Below are positions 1-11,568 of a DNA stretch of 64,000 nucleotides, piece by piece. A program made the translations under genes and the position numbers. Source of the stretch: Galaxea fascicularis (Eukaryota; Cnidaria; Anthozoa; Scleractinia; Euphylliidae); contig OX419347.1 of the NCBI GenBank assembly GCA_948470475.1, positions 2,105,072-2,169,071 of the forward strand. The letters run 5' to 3'. The number at the start of each line of letters is the position of its first letter. Positions within the stretch are counted from its first letter, which is position 1. The notes below the pieces were generated by a model. It saw nothing but the letters and a program-made list of their open reading frames with translations. It was not told the origin of the DNA and searched no databases.

Positions 1-294
1 GTGAGTATTTTTGTCAGTTAGTAATACTATTTACCTAAATAGGAAACCAGGTCTTTTGACTAAAGGACATCAAGTAAAAGAAGACTGGCTTGTGTTAATG
101 TCACATACATATTATTAAAGAAGTCGGTGATATTCTGATGTCGATCTTCTGTGAGTCTGTTGGATAAGTTCTGTTACAGTAAGGTTGTTTTGTTTCATGT
201 TCATTCTCAATCTGCTATTATTTTATTTATTTATTATTATGATACTTATGGTACTTCAGATTATCCAGACTGAGTTAATAGTTTTCTTTCGAAG

Positions 295-413
295 AAAGGT
301 TCCTTCGACAAATAAAAGAGTTGGATGAATCAATAAATTTGGCAAGCAAGAGATGTTTATCCATGGTTCATGAAACTGACAATGCAGACTTGGAAGTTAA
401 AAATGTTATATGA
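295..413 (+). CDS. Last coding exon of a gene entering from the left edge
   Basis: The window opens with GTGAGT, a good splice donor, so base 1 is probably the first base of an intron whose acceptor lies near 294. From there one frame is open (about 39 codons, beginning RFLRQIKELDESINLAS) and ends at TGA 411-413. An AATAAA at 808-813 could serve as poly(A) signal. I do not recognise the protein; the short charged helix-like segment carries no diagnostic motif. The acceptor choice (295 or 299) is uncertain. The same upstream exon could instead splice to the phase-compatible exon at 2489. Confidence 0.45.
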
Positions 414-677
414 AAACGACATAACACTTTGATTGCACTTGCTAGGACAAGGGTTACACTCAAGGTTTGAAGTTTCAATTCAATGTATAATTTATGGAGT
501 TTTTGCAAAATTATTGTGGAATTTATGAGTTCACTGTATGATTATTTTAACACAAACAGAGCCTATCTTTTTTTCAGAAATATGTGCTCTGGTGGGACAT
601 GGGAAAACTGTTTGATGATTAGGTACTTCTTCAGACAATGATCCCACCATTTTTCAGCCAATTTTTGCGGAAATGTA

Positions 678-1543
678 GAAGTCATCTTACTTCAAATAAA
701 ATCTGTACGACAATTAAGCATGAATTTTGATACACCAGTAAAGTCAAGAATAGTCTGGAATCACTTGAATGACATTGTACTTCATCGATTTTTTAAAGAC
801 AAGCAGAAATAAACAAAATCTATGTCCAACATTCCAATCATTCCATCACAAAATAATAGCATGATATCAGCAGATTAATAATCAAAGAAGTACATGATGA
901 GAAATTGTTAATCAAGAAACAATGTATAAAGCTAGAAACTGGCAGGAAAAAAATTGCTAGCCTCCAAAACTAATAGTGGAAGGCCATGCCATGTGGTTTA
1001 GTGTAAAACAAATTTAATTTGTTTCACAAAAAAATGAAATTGATTCAATAAAAACTTGGAAAATTTGAAAAACTTGTCAATGCTAAGAGCTCTTCTAACA
1101 AAGATTTCTTAAAAACTGTTGATCTGCTCACTAAACTGATCAAATTCAAGTAAAGTGCAGTTTGAGTATTTTCTGAAATTGTAGAAGTAATTTAACTTAT
1201 GTAAAATTTGAAGGACAATTGGGCATGAGTTTTGACACACCAGTAATGCCAAGAATAGTCTGCAATCACTTGAATTACATTGTACTTCATCACTTTTTTT
1301 TAAGACAAGCTGACAATTCCAGAATGTATCATTCCATCCCAAAACAATAGCATGATCCCAGGAGCATAAAATCCGCAAATTAATAATAAAAAAAAGTACA
1401 TAAAATAAATAAATTATTGTTTATCAAGAAACCATGTATAAATCTCAGATATAAAAGAAAGCAAGAAACTGGCAGGAAAAAAATTGGTAGCCTCCAAAAC
1501 TAATAGTGGAAGGCCATGCCATGTGGTTTACAGTAAAACAAAT
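678..1543. repeat. Direct duplication of an about 0.35 kb segment
   Basis: Segment 678-1013 recurs at about 1184-1543. Both copies carry the string CAAGAATAGTCTG, a later CATTGTACTTCATC block, and a closing block around GGAAGGCCATGCCATGTGG. Small indels and substitutions show the duplication is not recent. No coding potential is visible in either copy. Confidence 0.7.
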
Positions 1544-1815
1544 GCACTGTACTAAACAAAGTCCAGTAAAGTGCAGTTTGAGCATAACTTAAACCTCTAC
1601 AGTGTATTACACTGTACATCTGTGAAGAATGCCAGGTGAGCATCAATATCACATTATCCTTAAACTGAAAACATATGAAAATAATCTACTTTTGTGAATG
1701 ATGTATATGAAGTGAACCCATATAGGAACTGTGGAAATGAAATCATATGAAGGATGATCGTCGCAATTGTGATCGCAATTTATACAATTGTGTAAAGAAG
1801 CCTGAAAAAAATTCA

Positions 1816-1862
1816 GGACTTCGAAGGGGTTTGAACCCATGACCTTGCAATACCAGTGCGAT

Positions 1863-1888
<26 letters not shown>
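1816..1888 (-). repeat. tRNA-like head of a SINE, minus strand
   Basis: Read on the minus strand this is a cloverleaf-like unit with an A-box-like TAGCTCAGTTGGTTAGAGC and a B box GGTTCAAACCCC. It is followed by a SINE body (CAGGACTT hairpin, then CAGGCTTCTTTACAC) running down to about 1741. The body shows it is a SINE rather than a working tRNA gene. It faces a second copy at 2136-2208 head to head. Confidence 0.75.
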
Positions 1889-1897
<9 letters not shown>

Positions 1898-2135
1898 TGG
1901 AGCTGGTCAATTGAGGGTTCATATGTTCCCATGAAAGAGATGAATGTGAATGATGTATATGACCTAAATCATATAAGAACTGTGGAAATGAATTCATGTG
2001 ATCACAACTGCGAGATCATCCTTCATTTGACTTCATTTCTGCAGTTCTTATACGATTTACTTCATATACAACATGCACATTCATGTCTATCACGGGTACA
2101 TATGGACCCACAATTGACCAGCTCCTAATGTCAGA

Positions 2136-2208
2136 GGCTTCATAGCTCAGTTTGTTAGAGCATTGAACCAGTATTGCGAGGTCACAGGTTGGAACCCTGT
2201 TGAAATCC
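2136..2208 (+). repeat. tRNA-like head of a SINE, plus strand
   Basis: This is the same family as the copy at 1816-1888, in opposite orientation, with the body continuing to about 2277. The B box is decayed (GGTTGGAACCC). The spacer between the two heads is itself an imperfect inverted repeat, so 1741-2277 forms one long imperfect palindrome. Confidence 0.7.
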
Positions 2209-2488
2209 TGAATTTTTTTCAGGCTTCTTCATGCAATTGCATAAATTGTAATCACAACTGCGAGGATCATCCTTCATTTGCAATCTGTTTTTGGTAAACA
2301 GGTGGTTTCAGAACAAGTGTAAAAAACATGTAGCCATTCTGTACATCTAAAATTGTCTTACTTTTTGCATATCAGAAAATGATGATTTAGTCATGTTTGT
2401 TTCTCCTCAAGTTTCACACTTTGCCATGAAAAAATGTGCCTTCCTTATTTTCAACTGAACCTGATCACGAGAAAACTATCTTTTGTAG

Positions 2489-2565
2489 ATGACTTGCAAG
2501 CACTTACACTGGACAATACCATTTTCCGTGCAGCAGACTATCTGCGACATTTACTCTCCACTGAA
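2489..2565 (+). CDS. Internal coding exon, unknown protein
   Basis: The segment is bounded by a TTTTGTAG acceptor and a GTAAGA donor. It is 77 bp: two bases completing a codon, then 25 codons open in one frame, including the string DLQALTLDNTIFRAADYLRH. It ends in phase 0. The amphipathic composition and good splice sites make it a likely real exon, but I recognise no family. The next phase-compatible + strand exon candidate is at 3878. Confidence 0.45.
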
Positions 2566-3877
2566 GTAAGAGCAATGTAGCTTTTGAGCACTTTGGTCCA
2601 TTTTACTTTCAATGAAATAAAGCTTTTGTTTTTTGTGAAATTCTCTTTGGAAAAGTGCTGGAAATTGGTGTCATTTAGTAGCTTTGTTTAAACATCACAT
2701 TACTCTTTTGGTGAAAAAAGTGCCATTTCAAAGTTGCCGTTGCCAAGAACTTTTGTTAAGAAAAAGCCGAAGGTGAAATGGATGCCATGCAAATTCTATC
2801 AAAATTTTGTGAAGTGATACATTGTACATGTATGATTGGCAGCTGCACTCTAAACCTAAAACTGCATTTGAACCATTGAGAGCTTAAGTGTTGCTTTTTG
2901 GCCAAACTTTGCATTGTGCGCCTAATCAAGTAAAACAAGTGTCCCTTACTTTTGTTTGCCTCTTCAGTCCACTGCAACTCGACTTTTTCCTTTGTTTTCT
3001 TTGTTCTTCGTTAAATAAGTATCCCATACTTTTGGTTGCATCTTTGGTCCACTGTAACTCTACTTGTCTTTGTTCCTTTGTTCCCTCATTAAGTTCACTT
3101 TGTTTGCATCTTTGGTCCACAGTACAGGTCATGTAACTCTACTTGTCTTTGTTCATTGTAACCTGCAGAGACAGACACAATGTACTCATCAACAACTGCA
3201 GCCATTAAAAAGGACATTGTGTGAAATGGTACAATATACAACTCTAGTATCAGTAATCTGTTTTAAATTTCAGGCTGTACTAACAAACTCACTGGTATAA
3301 TTTTTTGAAAGAAAGCAACCACTGCAATAAACTTGTAACAATCTTTAAACAATGGTCATCATTGCAGGGCTGTCATTAAGGGCCAAGGACTGGGGCCTGG
3401 GGATTTTCCCCTCGTATTTTGGGATATATCCCTGGCTACTTTGATATAAAACCATAATGTTGACTTCACTACAGCAACTCGAATTCCTGGCTATTTTGTC
3501 ACTCCCACCTATTTCAAAAATTATTTTTAGTGACAGCCCTGCCATTGTATTATTTTTCACAAACTATATATCCACATACTGTATATACAGTGTATGTTCT
3601 CCTATGCACCTTGTATACATGCTTAGCCCAAACATTTGTTATATTGTAGGATGCAGCTTTCAAAGCAAGCAGACACAAGAGTTGCATTACTATACCATTA
3701 TTTTTGGATTGCTTTGTCCAGCTTTAAAGACTTTATTAAATATCTTCAGTTTCAAATTTTTTTTTTACTCTAACGTTTTGATACATGCACATACACGTCA
3801 AGTTAATGTTGATACCTTAAGGCTTCACACACCTGATGTTTTTTTAAGTCACAATAATTTGACTTTTTCCCACGCAG

Positions 3878-3994
3878 TTAAGAGCAGCTGCCTATAATGA
3901 TCGAGAACCACATTCCACCAACCTCTTAGCCAAATTTCTGATATTTCGTCTGAAGATACCCTTGTACAAACTATTTTTGAAAATCATATTTTAA
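3878..3994 (+). CDS. Coding exon candidate continuing the 2489 exon
   Basis: After a pyrimidine-rich acceptor ending CACGCAG, the frame that follows phase 0 is open to TAA 3992-3994 and starts LRAAAYNDREPHSTNLLAKF. A diverged homologue lies in inverted orientation near 8690-8770, reading LRVAACKDQELHFTHHL. Conservation of the frame between the two copies supports coding, at least in the past. The portion after about 3938 may belong to the inverted-repeat unit rather than to the original exon. Confidence 0.4.
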   Translation, partial: LRAAAYNDREPHSTNLLAKFLIFRLKIPLYKLFLKIIF

Positions 3995-4660
3995 AGTTCC
4001 AGAGGTATATTATTTTTGGAGAAAATTGGAAGTTGAAAATGCGGCCTAGGTGCGGTCATGGGCCAATAAAAACTGCAGAAATTTAGGTCTAAGAACAAAG
4101 CTTCACGCACGGTGAGAAATAATCCAATGAACTTGAAACTTTACACAAACCGAGACCAACCATCTTAAAAGAAAATTAATACAATCAAAATTCAAATTTC
4201 TCTGGCTGCTTTTAAAAGCATGCAGGTTTGTGTGCACTACTCAAAATGGCCTTGAAACTCATGCTTATTTTCATTAAAATAAAAGTGTTTCTGGTATGCA
4301 ATTTTCTCTAAATTAAATCTCATATCTCAAAAGATGAAGACACGAACTTTATTTGATCCAAATTTTAAGCTATGATTCAAACTCTTTCCCTCTCAGGGAA
4401 GATACCGGTATACTTGCAGCTCATAATTCACATCATGAACAGATTCACAAACACTTGATATCTGGAGTCCCTAAATGTTTTCAGGCATCCCATATTGGGC
4501 TTAAAACTAATCAGACTGACAGAGGACAGCCATTTAATGTTTTTAGATCCCATATTTTCTTTCCTAAAAAGTATATTTATTCAGGCCAATTAGCCTACGA
4601 AACATGACAACCATGTGCAACAAATTTGCATACCAACAGACCCTTCTCCAAAATGGCAGC
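3878..4660. repeat. Left arm of a diverged inverted duplication
   Basis: This segment matches the reverse complement of about 7470-8790. Shared blocks include CATGTGCAACAAATTTGCAT, AATGGCCTTGAAACT-like and AATCAGACTGAC-like strings. The right arm has an extra insertion (about 8150-8690) carrying a CR1-type LINE tail. The arms flank a 5'-truncated L1/Tx1 LINE. Confidence 0.65.
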
Positions 4661-5139
4661 AGTGGATTTTAATGAATTGAACTGAATGAAAAACTGATAC
4701 CAGAAATAGGAAGAACACCTTTACTTTAGTAGCCCTACATTTTCTCAGCTGATAATATTACACCTGATATGCTGTAACTTTGCAGGGTTACTAAAGAAAA
4801 GGTGCTCTTTTTAGTGCTGGTATACGTTTTTTATTTTAACTTATTTGAATTTTCAGCCACCATTTTGGAGACGGGTCTATTCAGTTTCGCAGGCAAAAGT
4901 ACTGCAAATCTAACTTTACAGCTCTCTTCTTCTACATGTAAAAGAAGCAGTTGATCAGTTTAATAGAAAAATGTTTGACTTTGTGTTCCTGTTGTGTTGT
5001 TTTGAGTGGTAGCTTTAGCAGCCATGGCTCAAATCAATTTAAAGCCAGTGTTACAAAACAATAATAATAACTCAACATTGACTTTTTGCCGATCTCCTCG
5101 CCAGGCATTTGTCAGCATGAAATAGTGAAAGTTTTTTTT

Positions 5140-6950
5140 TCTATTTATTTATTTTTTTATTTCTTTTACATTTTGAAGTACGTAAGTAGGCATATTCTTT
5201 TCTTAATTTGTCAATTACAGCTACATAGATCATCATAATTTTACGTACCAATATGATTTAATTACAAGACTTAATTTTGTTAAAAAAAGAAAAGAAAAAA
5301 AGAGAATAACGAAATAGAAGACACTACAGATTAATAAAAGGCTGTACACACTAAATGTAAAGTTAACAAAAAAAGGAACTAAAAAAAATACAAAATCTTT
5401 CCATGTTTTATTAAATATAGTAATTTCATTGTTTGCAATAGCAATTTCTCGCTGTATATTAATTTTCTCCTTTAAGAGTGCTAGAAAGCTGTCAAAACAA
5501 AGCTTTTTTTCGTGCAAGCAGCTGTTATAAATTATATAGAGTACTTTGCGATAAGAAGGGCATAATTCAGAGAATATATGTATTCCATGTTCTCAAAACT
5601 TCCATATAAGATCATGCCCTTTGATAAAGTGACCGTTTCCTTAGTTTTACTAACCCACCAGCTTTGAAATAAGCTCCAAAAGGATGAAGTTAGAGAGCAA
5701 TGTAAAAACATATGATCTATAGTGTGCCTGTCAGCCAAACACTGAGGGCATATATCATAATCATGTATTTTGCCTCTAAAGAGACTAACATTAGTTGCAA
5801 GAATGTTGTGAATGATCTTGTATTGAAACATTGCTATCTTAATATCATTCTTTATTTTGAACGGCAGTTCATAAACTTTATGAATGTTTTCTTGAGTAAA
5901 ACCGTATCTTAAAATTTTGCTTTCCGCAGTAGGGGGTAAAAAGACATTTTTTAACAAAGCAGAGTATACAGTTTTGGTGGAGATTGTATTTGCGCTATCT
6001 TTGTTTATGTCGTTTGAAGTTTGCAAAGAAGTTTTTTGTTTTACTATATCTGATTTCCATTTGGTAAGGATAGAACTGATTAACCCAAAATAGAAGGTGA
6101 AAGGAGTTTTCATTCAGTATTGTTCGGAAAATTGATTAAAGGATAAAAAGTTACCATTATTATCAAGGAGGTCTTTGACACTTGTAATATTGTTTTCAAA
6201 CCAACAAAGAGTGGTTTACCATCAATCATAATGTTGCGATTGTTCCAAATTATTTCTTTGTGGGGGAGAGTATCATTTCGAAAGGCATATTTTGAATTTT
6301 GCCACTGTTTCAACACTTCGTGATAGAAAACCGGAAGGTTGTTAATTTGCAGAGAGTCAACATTGTAATTGCAGTATGTCATGAATGATAGTCCTCCGAG
6401 ATGCTGCATAGCAGCCTAAGGGATGATTTTCCAGGATGCGTCACTTCTGGATTGCAAACATGGTATCCAAGCAACTTTTAAGGCTTTTATCATAGTGTTA
6501 AAGTTAGTCATTTTGAGACCACCATGTTTTCTCTCCCCAATGATGGTTGACGTTTTTATCTTTGCAGGTTTTCCATCCCAGATAAAACTAAAAATTAATT
6601 TGTCAATTTCTTTAATTAAATTTTCTGGTATAACAAGGACAGAAGAATTGTAAATAAGCTTAACAATATTTATTTTTCCGTAAAGTATGAGATTTCGTCT
6701 TTTCCAACAATTCAGTGTCTTTTCTAAATTTTTAATTTTTTTTTAAAATTCAACTCGTTTGTTTTGTTTAAGTCATAGGAAAAGAAGATACCAAGAGCTT
6801 TTATTTGGTCCTGTGACCAGCGGAAGCCAAACAGCGTTTCGGTGTTGTTTTTCCAGTAACCGAGCCACGTTCCTTCAGTCTTTTTAGTATTAATTTCCAG
6901 ACCGGAGAGATTTTTAAACCTATCAAGCAGAAATAGCAAATCAGTAAAAG
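5140..6950 (-). mobile_element. 5'-truncated L1/Tx1-type LINE
   Basis: Read on the minus strand the element begins inside the end of the reverse transcriptase (6939-6724: LSGLEINTKKTEGTWLGYW), passes through the thumb/linker (6723-6110) and ends in a zinc-finger-like C-terminal domain (6113-5532) with CPQC and HTIDHMFLHC spaced like the zf-RVT domain. The 3' side (about 5140-5230) is T-rich on the + strand, as expected for a decayed A-rich tail. Endonuclease and YADD motifs are absent. A stop just upstream of MQHLGG and a slip in the T-run near 6724 break the frame, so it is dead. Confidence 0.85.
5532..6113 (-). pseudogene. LINE ORF2 C-terminus with zf-RVT-like domain
   Basis: About 193 residues remain open. 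The middle matches the conserved region before the zinc-binding motif of L1/Tx1 ORF2 proteins (VYSALLKN, PPTAESKILRYGF, LPFKIKNDIKIAMFQYK). It is followed by a CPQC/HxxDHxFxHC motif. It overlaps the end of the upstream fragment (6110-6409) by four bases in another frame, so a frameshift separates them. The same domain occurs in the second LINE at 57427-57729, showing two copies of one family. Confidence 0.8.
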
Positions 6951-7469
6951 TGAAAGTACTGCTTGTGGGTCAAGCTACAACTACCCGAGTGACAAAGACC
7001 TTGTCCAGCTTCAGGACGACTGTACATGACATATGAGAGCCCATCTTGCCAGCTTTGGTCTGTCGGGTGATGCTTTCCAGATTTGTTTCCAGTCCAAGGG
7101 TGCATGGCATGACACCTGATCAGATGATCTACACGTTTGATTGTTACATGCATATATTAAGCTCTTGCACAGTCTGAGCGCTTAAAGGGTGTAAGATATC
7201 AAGACTGCTATAAAAATCCATTGTTCCCCAATCGTTTACCTCCGAAATTGCAACTCCTACAGCAGTTCCAGTGGCATTTTCAAAGAACACAGATTGGCCC
7301 AATTGTCTTCAATATTTACACTTCAGTGTTTACTTTTCCAATAGCATGATCCATCGTAAAATCATGATTTGCTGGAAGCATTAACTTTCTTTCACAAATT
7401 TGTTTTTACAGGCATTTTGCAGATCGACTTATTCATTTAAGAGGATAGCTGCAAAATTGATTTGCACTT

Positions 7470-8790
7470 CTTTTGCCAGCGACCTTGAATTGGTATGCAA
7501 ATTTGTTGCACATGTTTTGTGGGATAATTGACCCGAATAAATATATATATTTTACAGCAGAACAGGAAAGAAATCTGGAATCGAAAAACATTGAATGGCT
7601 GTCTCCAGTCAGTCTGATTAGTTTTACGAGCCAATATGGGATGTTTGGAAACATTCACAGTCTCTAGCCAACAAGTGTTTATGGATCGGTTTTGATCTCA
7701 TAATTCGTGATGTGAACTGAATTGCGAGCCACAAGTAACGCACGCATTTGATCTTCCCTGAGTGGGAAAGAGTTTGAACCAGAGCTTGAAACTTGGAGAA
7801 AATAATGTTTGTTTCCTCATCTTTCAAGATATGAAGTTTAATGCAAAGAAAATTGCATACCAGAAATTTATATTATTTTAATGAAAATAAGCATTAGTTT
7901 CAAGGCCATTTTGTGTAGCATATGCAAACCTGCATGCTTTGGAAAACAGCCAGCGAATTTGGAATTTTGATTGCATCAATTTTCTTGTAAGATGATTGGT
8001 CTAATTTTGTGTAAAGTTTCAAGTTCATTGGATTATTTCTCACCATGTGCAGGGCTTAGACCTTAGTCCTTAGGCTGCCTTTTCAAAATCTTGTAATTCT
8101 CGCCAAAAATAAAATAACTTGAAACTTTAAAATATGATTTTCAAAAAAAGTTAATCGAAAGAAAACTCCTTCTTTTGATGCATGACATTTTGAATGGTAA
8201 AGCCTTATATCTCCCTTTTGATTTGAGGTTAGGAAACAGACCATCGCGTAGGGGTGGGTTTAAGTTTGAAATCCCTAGGGTGAAGTACAAAGTGGGTAAG
8301 GAATCAACACAATAAAGAGGTTCAATGATATGGAATTTTATCAATAGGTTGGTAAATTTTAATGCAAATGTTCAAAAAGACAGTTTCAAAAACATTTTAC
8401 GTAGGCTTGCACAAAACATAAATAGCCTCTCGATCGAAGCGCCCATGATAGCTATGAAAGACCGAGATTTTGTATATTTTTAAGTATTATTATGCTGTAC
8501 CTAGCTTCTGGATTCGTCTGTAAATTTTAGTCAATGTACTTGTATTCTGTAAAAAATTCCTTTTATATATTACCCTTGTCCCCGTTCTTATTTTGATTTA
8601 TTTGTAAGTAGGTCCACATCAGCCTTTGGCTGCCCACTCTAACCTACCCAAATAAAGTACATAATGTATGTAAGTATGTAAGGGTATCTTCAGACAAAAT
8701 ATCAGAAATGCAACCAAGTGATGGGTGAAATGCAGTTCTTGATCCTTACAGGCAGCCACTCTTAAGGTTGACTGAAATGCTTCATCTACC
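7470..8790. repeat. Right arm of the inverted duplication
   Basis: This is the reverse-complement partner of 3878-4660, interrupted by a CR1-like LINE tail. The outer part (8690-8770, minus strand) still reads as a homologue of the exon at 3878, in one open frame extending to 8831 (string LSFEVDEAFQSTLRVAACKD). Confidence 0.6.
8150..8690 (+). mobile_element. 3' end of a CR1-like LINE
   Basis: The + strand translates, with a stop near 8310, as the C-terminal tail of a CR1/Rex-type reverse transcriptase (GRPSRRGGFKFEIPRVK-like, then RGSMIWNFINRLVN and SFKNILRRL). This is followed by a 3'UTR ending in a short ATGT/AAGT repeat near 8660-8685, the usual end of this group. Only the extreme 3' part is present and it sits inside the right arm of the inverted duplication. 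Confidence 0.6.
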
Positions 8791-9044
8791 TCAAAGCTCA
8801 AGAAACTGCAAGTTGGCCAACACTGTTGCAAGGACAGTTTAAGTCACTTGAAACTAAGTTTCTTGGATTGTTTCATCTTGAAGTCACATCTTTCTGATGC
8901 AAAGTTAAGTGACCTGAGATTTTACCTCACACATACATATACAGTATATTTTATTACAGTAAAATTTAGCAGCTCTTAAGTCTTATTTAACAGCCTAGTG
9001 TAAAGACTACCACGGTAATTTTGTTTTCATGGGCCACTGATCTC

Positions 9045-9946
9045 TAATGAATCAAATGGAAACAAGTTAGTTTGAATAAAACTCACCTCTTCCATCCCAG
9101 AGGGTAGCAGTTGGTGTTGGTGGTTTTTCTGTCCATGGCATTCACTTTACCTGTCAAAAATAAATAATGAATCAATATTAAATATTTTATTGGGCACATA
9201 CAATCATGGTAGGTCAAGATGTACAGTGTAACGTCTGACCTTTTCACTCCGAAGTAAAAACAAAACTATTGAACATTTGATTTACATATATTTGGTTTGC
9301 TTATCTTAGAGCTGTGCCATGAACCATGTACATGTATGGGTAATGAATCAAATGGAAACAAGTTAGTTTGAATAAAACAACTCACCTCTTCCATCCCAGA
9401 GGGTAGCAGTTGGTGTTGGTGGTTTTTCTGTCCATGGCATTCACTTTACCTGTCAAAAATAAATAATGAATCAATATTAAATATTTTATTGGGCACATAC
9501 AATCATGGTAGGTCAAGATGTACAGCGTAACGTCTGACCTTTTCATTCCGAAGTAAAAACAAAACTATTGAACATTTGATTTACATATATTTGGTTTGCT
9601 TATCTTAGAGCTGTGCCATTACATGTACATGAACCATGTACATGTATGGGTAATGAATCAAATGGAAACAAGTTAGTTTGAATAAAACAACTCACCTCTT
9701 CCATCCCAGAGGGTAGCAGTTGGTGTTGGTGGTTTTTCTGTCCATGGCGTTCACTTTACCTGTCAAAAATAAATAATGAATCAATATTAAATATTTTATT
9801 GGGCACATACAATCATGGTAGGTCAAGATGTACAGTGTAACGTCTGACCTTTTCACTCTAAAGTAAAAAAAAAAAACTATTGAACATTTGATTTACATAT
9901 ATTTGGTTTGCTTATCTTAGAGCTGTGCCATACATGTACATGAACC
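9045..9946 (-). repeat. Three tandem copies of an about 300 bp exon-containing unit
   Basis: Units start at 9045, 9341 and 9651 with TAATGAATCAAATGG and are almost identical. Each contains one 64-bp minus-strand exon with its own acceptor and donor, at 9087-9150, 9386-9449 and 9696-9759. Unit 1 lacks a few bases (CAA before the donor) and unit 3 has an expanded A-run. Confidence 0.9.
9087..9759 (-). CDS. Triplicated 64-bp coding exon of an unknown gene
   Basis: Each copy has a TTTTTGACAG acceptor and a GTGAGT donor (minus strand) and reads KVNAMDRKTTNTNCYPLGWK between split codons. The third copy differs only by a synonymous AAT/AAC change, so the protein is unchanged in all three. At 64 bp (2+60+2) the exon shifts the frame if two copies are joined in series; only one copy per transcript keeps the frame. 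Its start phase fits the exon at 19702-19789 (G plus GT makes Gly). I do not recognise the family. The downstream exon was not found with confidence. Confidence 0.55.
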
Positions 9947-10029
9947 AGCAAGTTTTTGACACAACATACATTATGTCAATAAAAAAGCAAACAAGACAAA
10001 AAAAAGAGACTGGTGACTAAACATCAACG

Positions 10030-10095
10030 ACTACAGTTTGGTAGAGCACTGCACTGGTATCGCAAAGGTCATGGGTTCAGTCTTTGCTCTCTTCC
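10030..10095 (+). repeat. tRNA-like SINE fragment
   Basis: The segment has a degenerate A box (TTTGGTAGAGCACTGCACTGG) and a B-box-like GGGTTCAGTC. An (AAT)n/(ATT)n microsatellite follows at 10199-10236. Confidence 0.5.
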
Positions 10096-10439
10096 TACCA
10101 AATGGTAGAGGATAAGAAATTTATACCAGAAAAGAGACGAAGGTCAACTAACAATACTTTGCATGAGGGCATCTGGTAAAATGGCAGTTGCTTTGCAAAC
10201 AATAATAATAATAATAATAATTATTATTATTAATATTACTGGTTTTCAGTCATGTACAAGTTATGCAATAGTTAAAAAATGAAAACATCAATCATTCAGT
10301 AGATTAAGTCAAGAAATCCAGATATTGTAGAAGATTAACAAATAAACAAAATTCCAAAGTATCAAGGCTGTGCAATATCCTCTAGTTATTCAGCAAAATG
10401 TACAACTCAAAATTACAGACTTTAGTATGGACGTGTCAT

Positions 10440-10720
10440 GATGGAGTCCCTCTGAGGGGCTCTAATTTGGCAGCCTGAAACGATTGAAAACATCTGGAAT
10501 TTACTTTGGCTATCTAAAAGGCTTTCCTCTCTCTTTTGAGCTTGCAAACATTCACATAGACGCTTCTCTTGCGATGTTGGCTTGTCAGACTGTTACGCCA
10601 CAAAAAGTAATAATCGGAACAAAATGTAATAACTTTTTTAATGCATATTGTAATAACGTAAAATGTAATAACTCTCGAACACATTCAAAATCTCAAAATC
10701 ACTATCATGACTTGGCCAAC
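10440..10720 (+). mobile_element. Degenerate relative of the TIR element at 19.0 kb
   Basis: The + strand contains GAAAACATCTGGAATTTACTTTGGC and GAGCTTGCAAACATTCACATAGACGCTTCTC, in short blocks matching the minus strand interior of 19021-19608. No TIRs are visible here. Confidence 0.4.
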
Positions 10721-11005
10721 ATATCCTAACGTAGCCAGGTGGATTCTATTATTTGGTTCAATTTGGTGTATAGGCGGGATAAGGCGGAATCAGGTGGTAC
10801 ATCTGGTTGTGACCCCTTCATACTCTCACAGTCTTTAACTCCAGAGATCATACACTTGAACCAAGTGCCGCATTGTTATTTAAGGGTGTGGTGATTGGAA
10901 TATATGGGAACAGTCATTTTGCACCTTGTGGACACCTTGTCATTTCAGATGCCCTGCTATACGGTCAGTATTAAATGCGGACTACAGACTGCAGATTGCA
11001 GACTG

Positions 11006-11300
11006 GGTATAAAATGCAGTTCTGGGTTCTTTCTTTTGAACTGCTCTCCCTTGATTACAAACAACACTTAACGTGATACATGATAACATCATTGAGCTTA
11101 CTTTGCACATCAACCCGATCTCGGGCTTCGAACGCCAAATTATTTATATATATGGGTACAAAATGCAGTTCTGGGTTCTTTCCTTAGAACTGCTCTCCCT
11201 TGATTACAAACAACGCTTAATGTGATACATGATAACATCATTGAGCTTACTTTGCACATCAACCCGATCTCGGACTTCGAACGCCAAATTATTTATAGCA
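11006..11300. repeat. Two tandem copies of an about 147 bp unit
   Basis: Copies start at GGGTATAAAATGCAGTTC (11006) and GGGTACAAAATGCAGTTC (11153). They belong to the left subterminal region of the 6.8 kb TIR element. Confidence 0.85.
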
Positions 11301-11568
11301 TGTGAACAATTTTTTGCACAAAGTTACACAAAAACAAAACGCGTAGTCTGTCAAACTCAGAATGCTAATTACAAGTCTCTGACAGAAAAGTACAGCACTT
11401 TTCCACCTGGAGGATTCATATGCTGCCTGGTTTAGGAACTTCTGTTGTACGTTTTCTTGTTAGTCACCCATACGAAGGTACTAAGACAGGTTCGTACTTA
11501 GTGGATGACTCATGGACGGCCGCCTCATGCAATGAATTCCCTGTTCACCAAATATCACCGACATCCCC

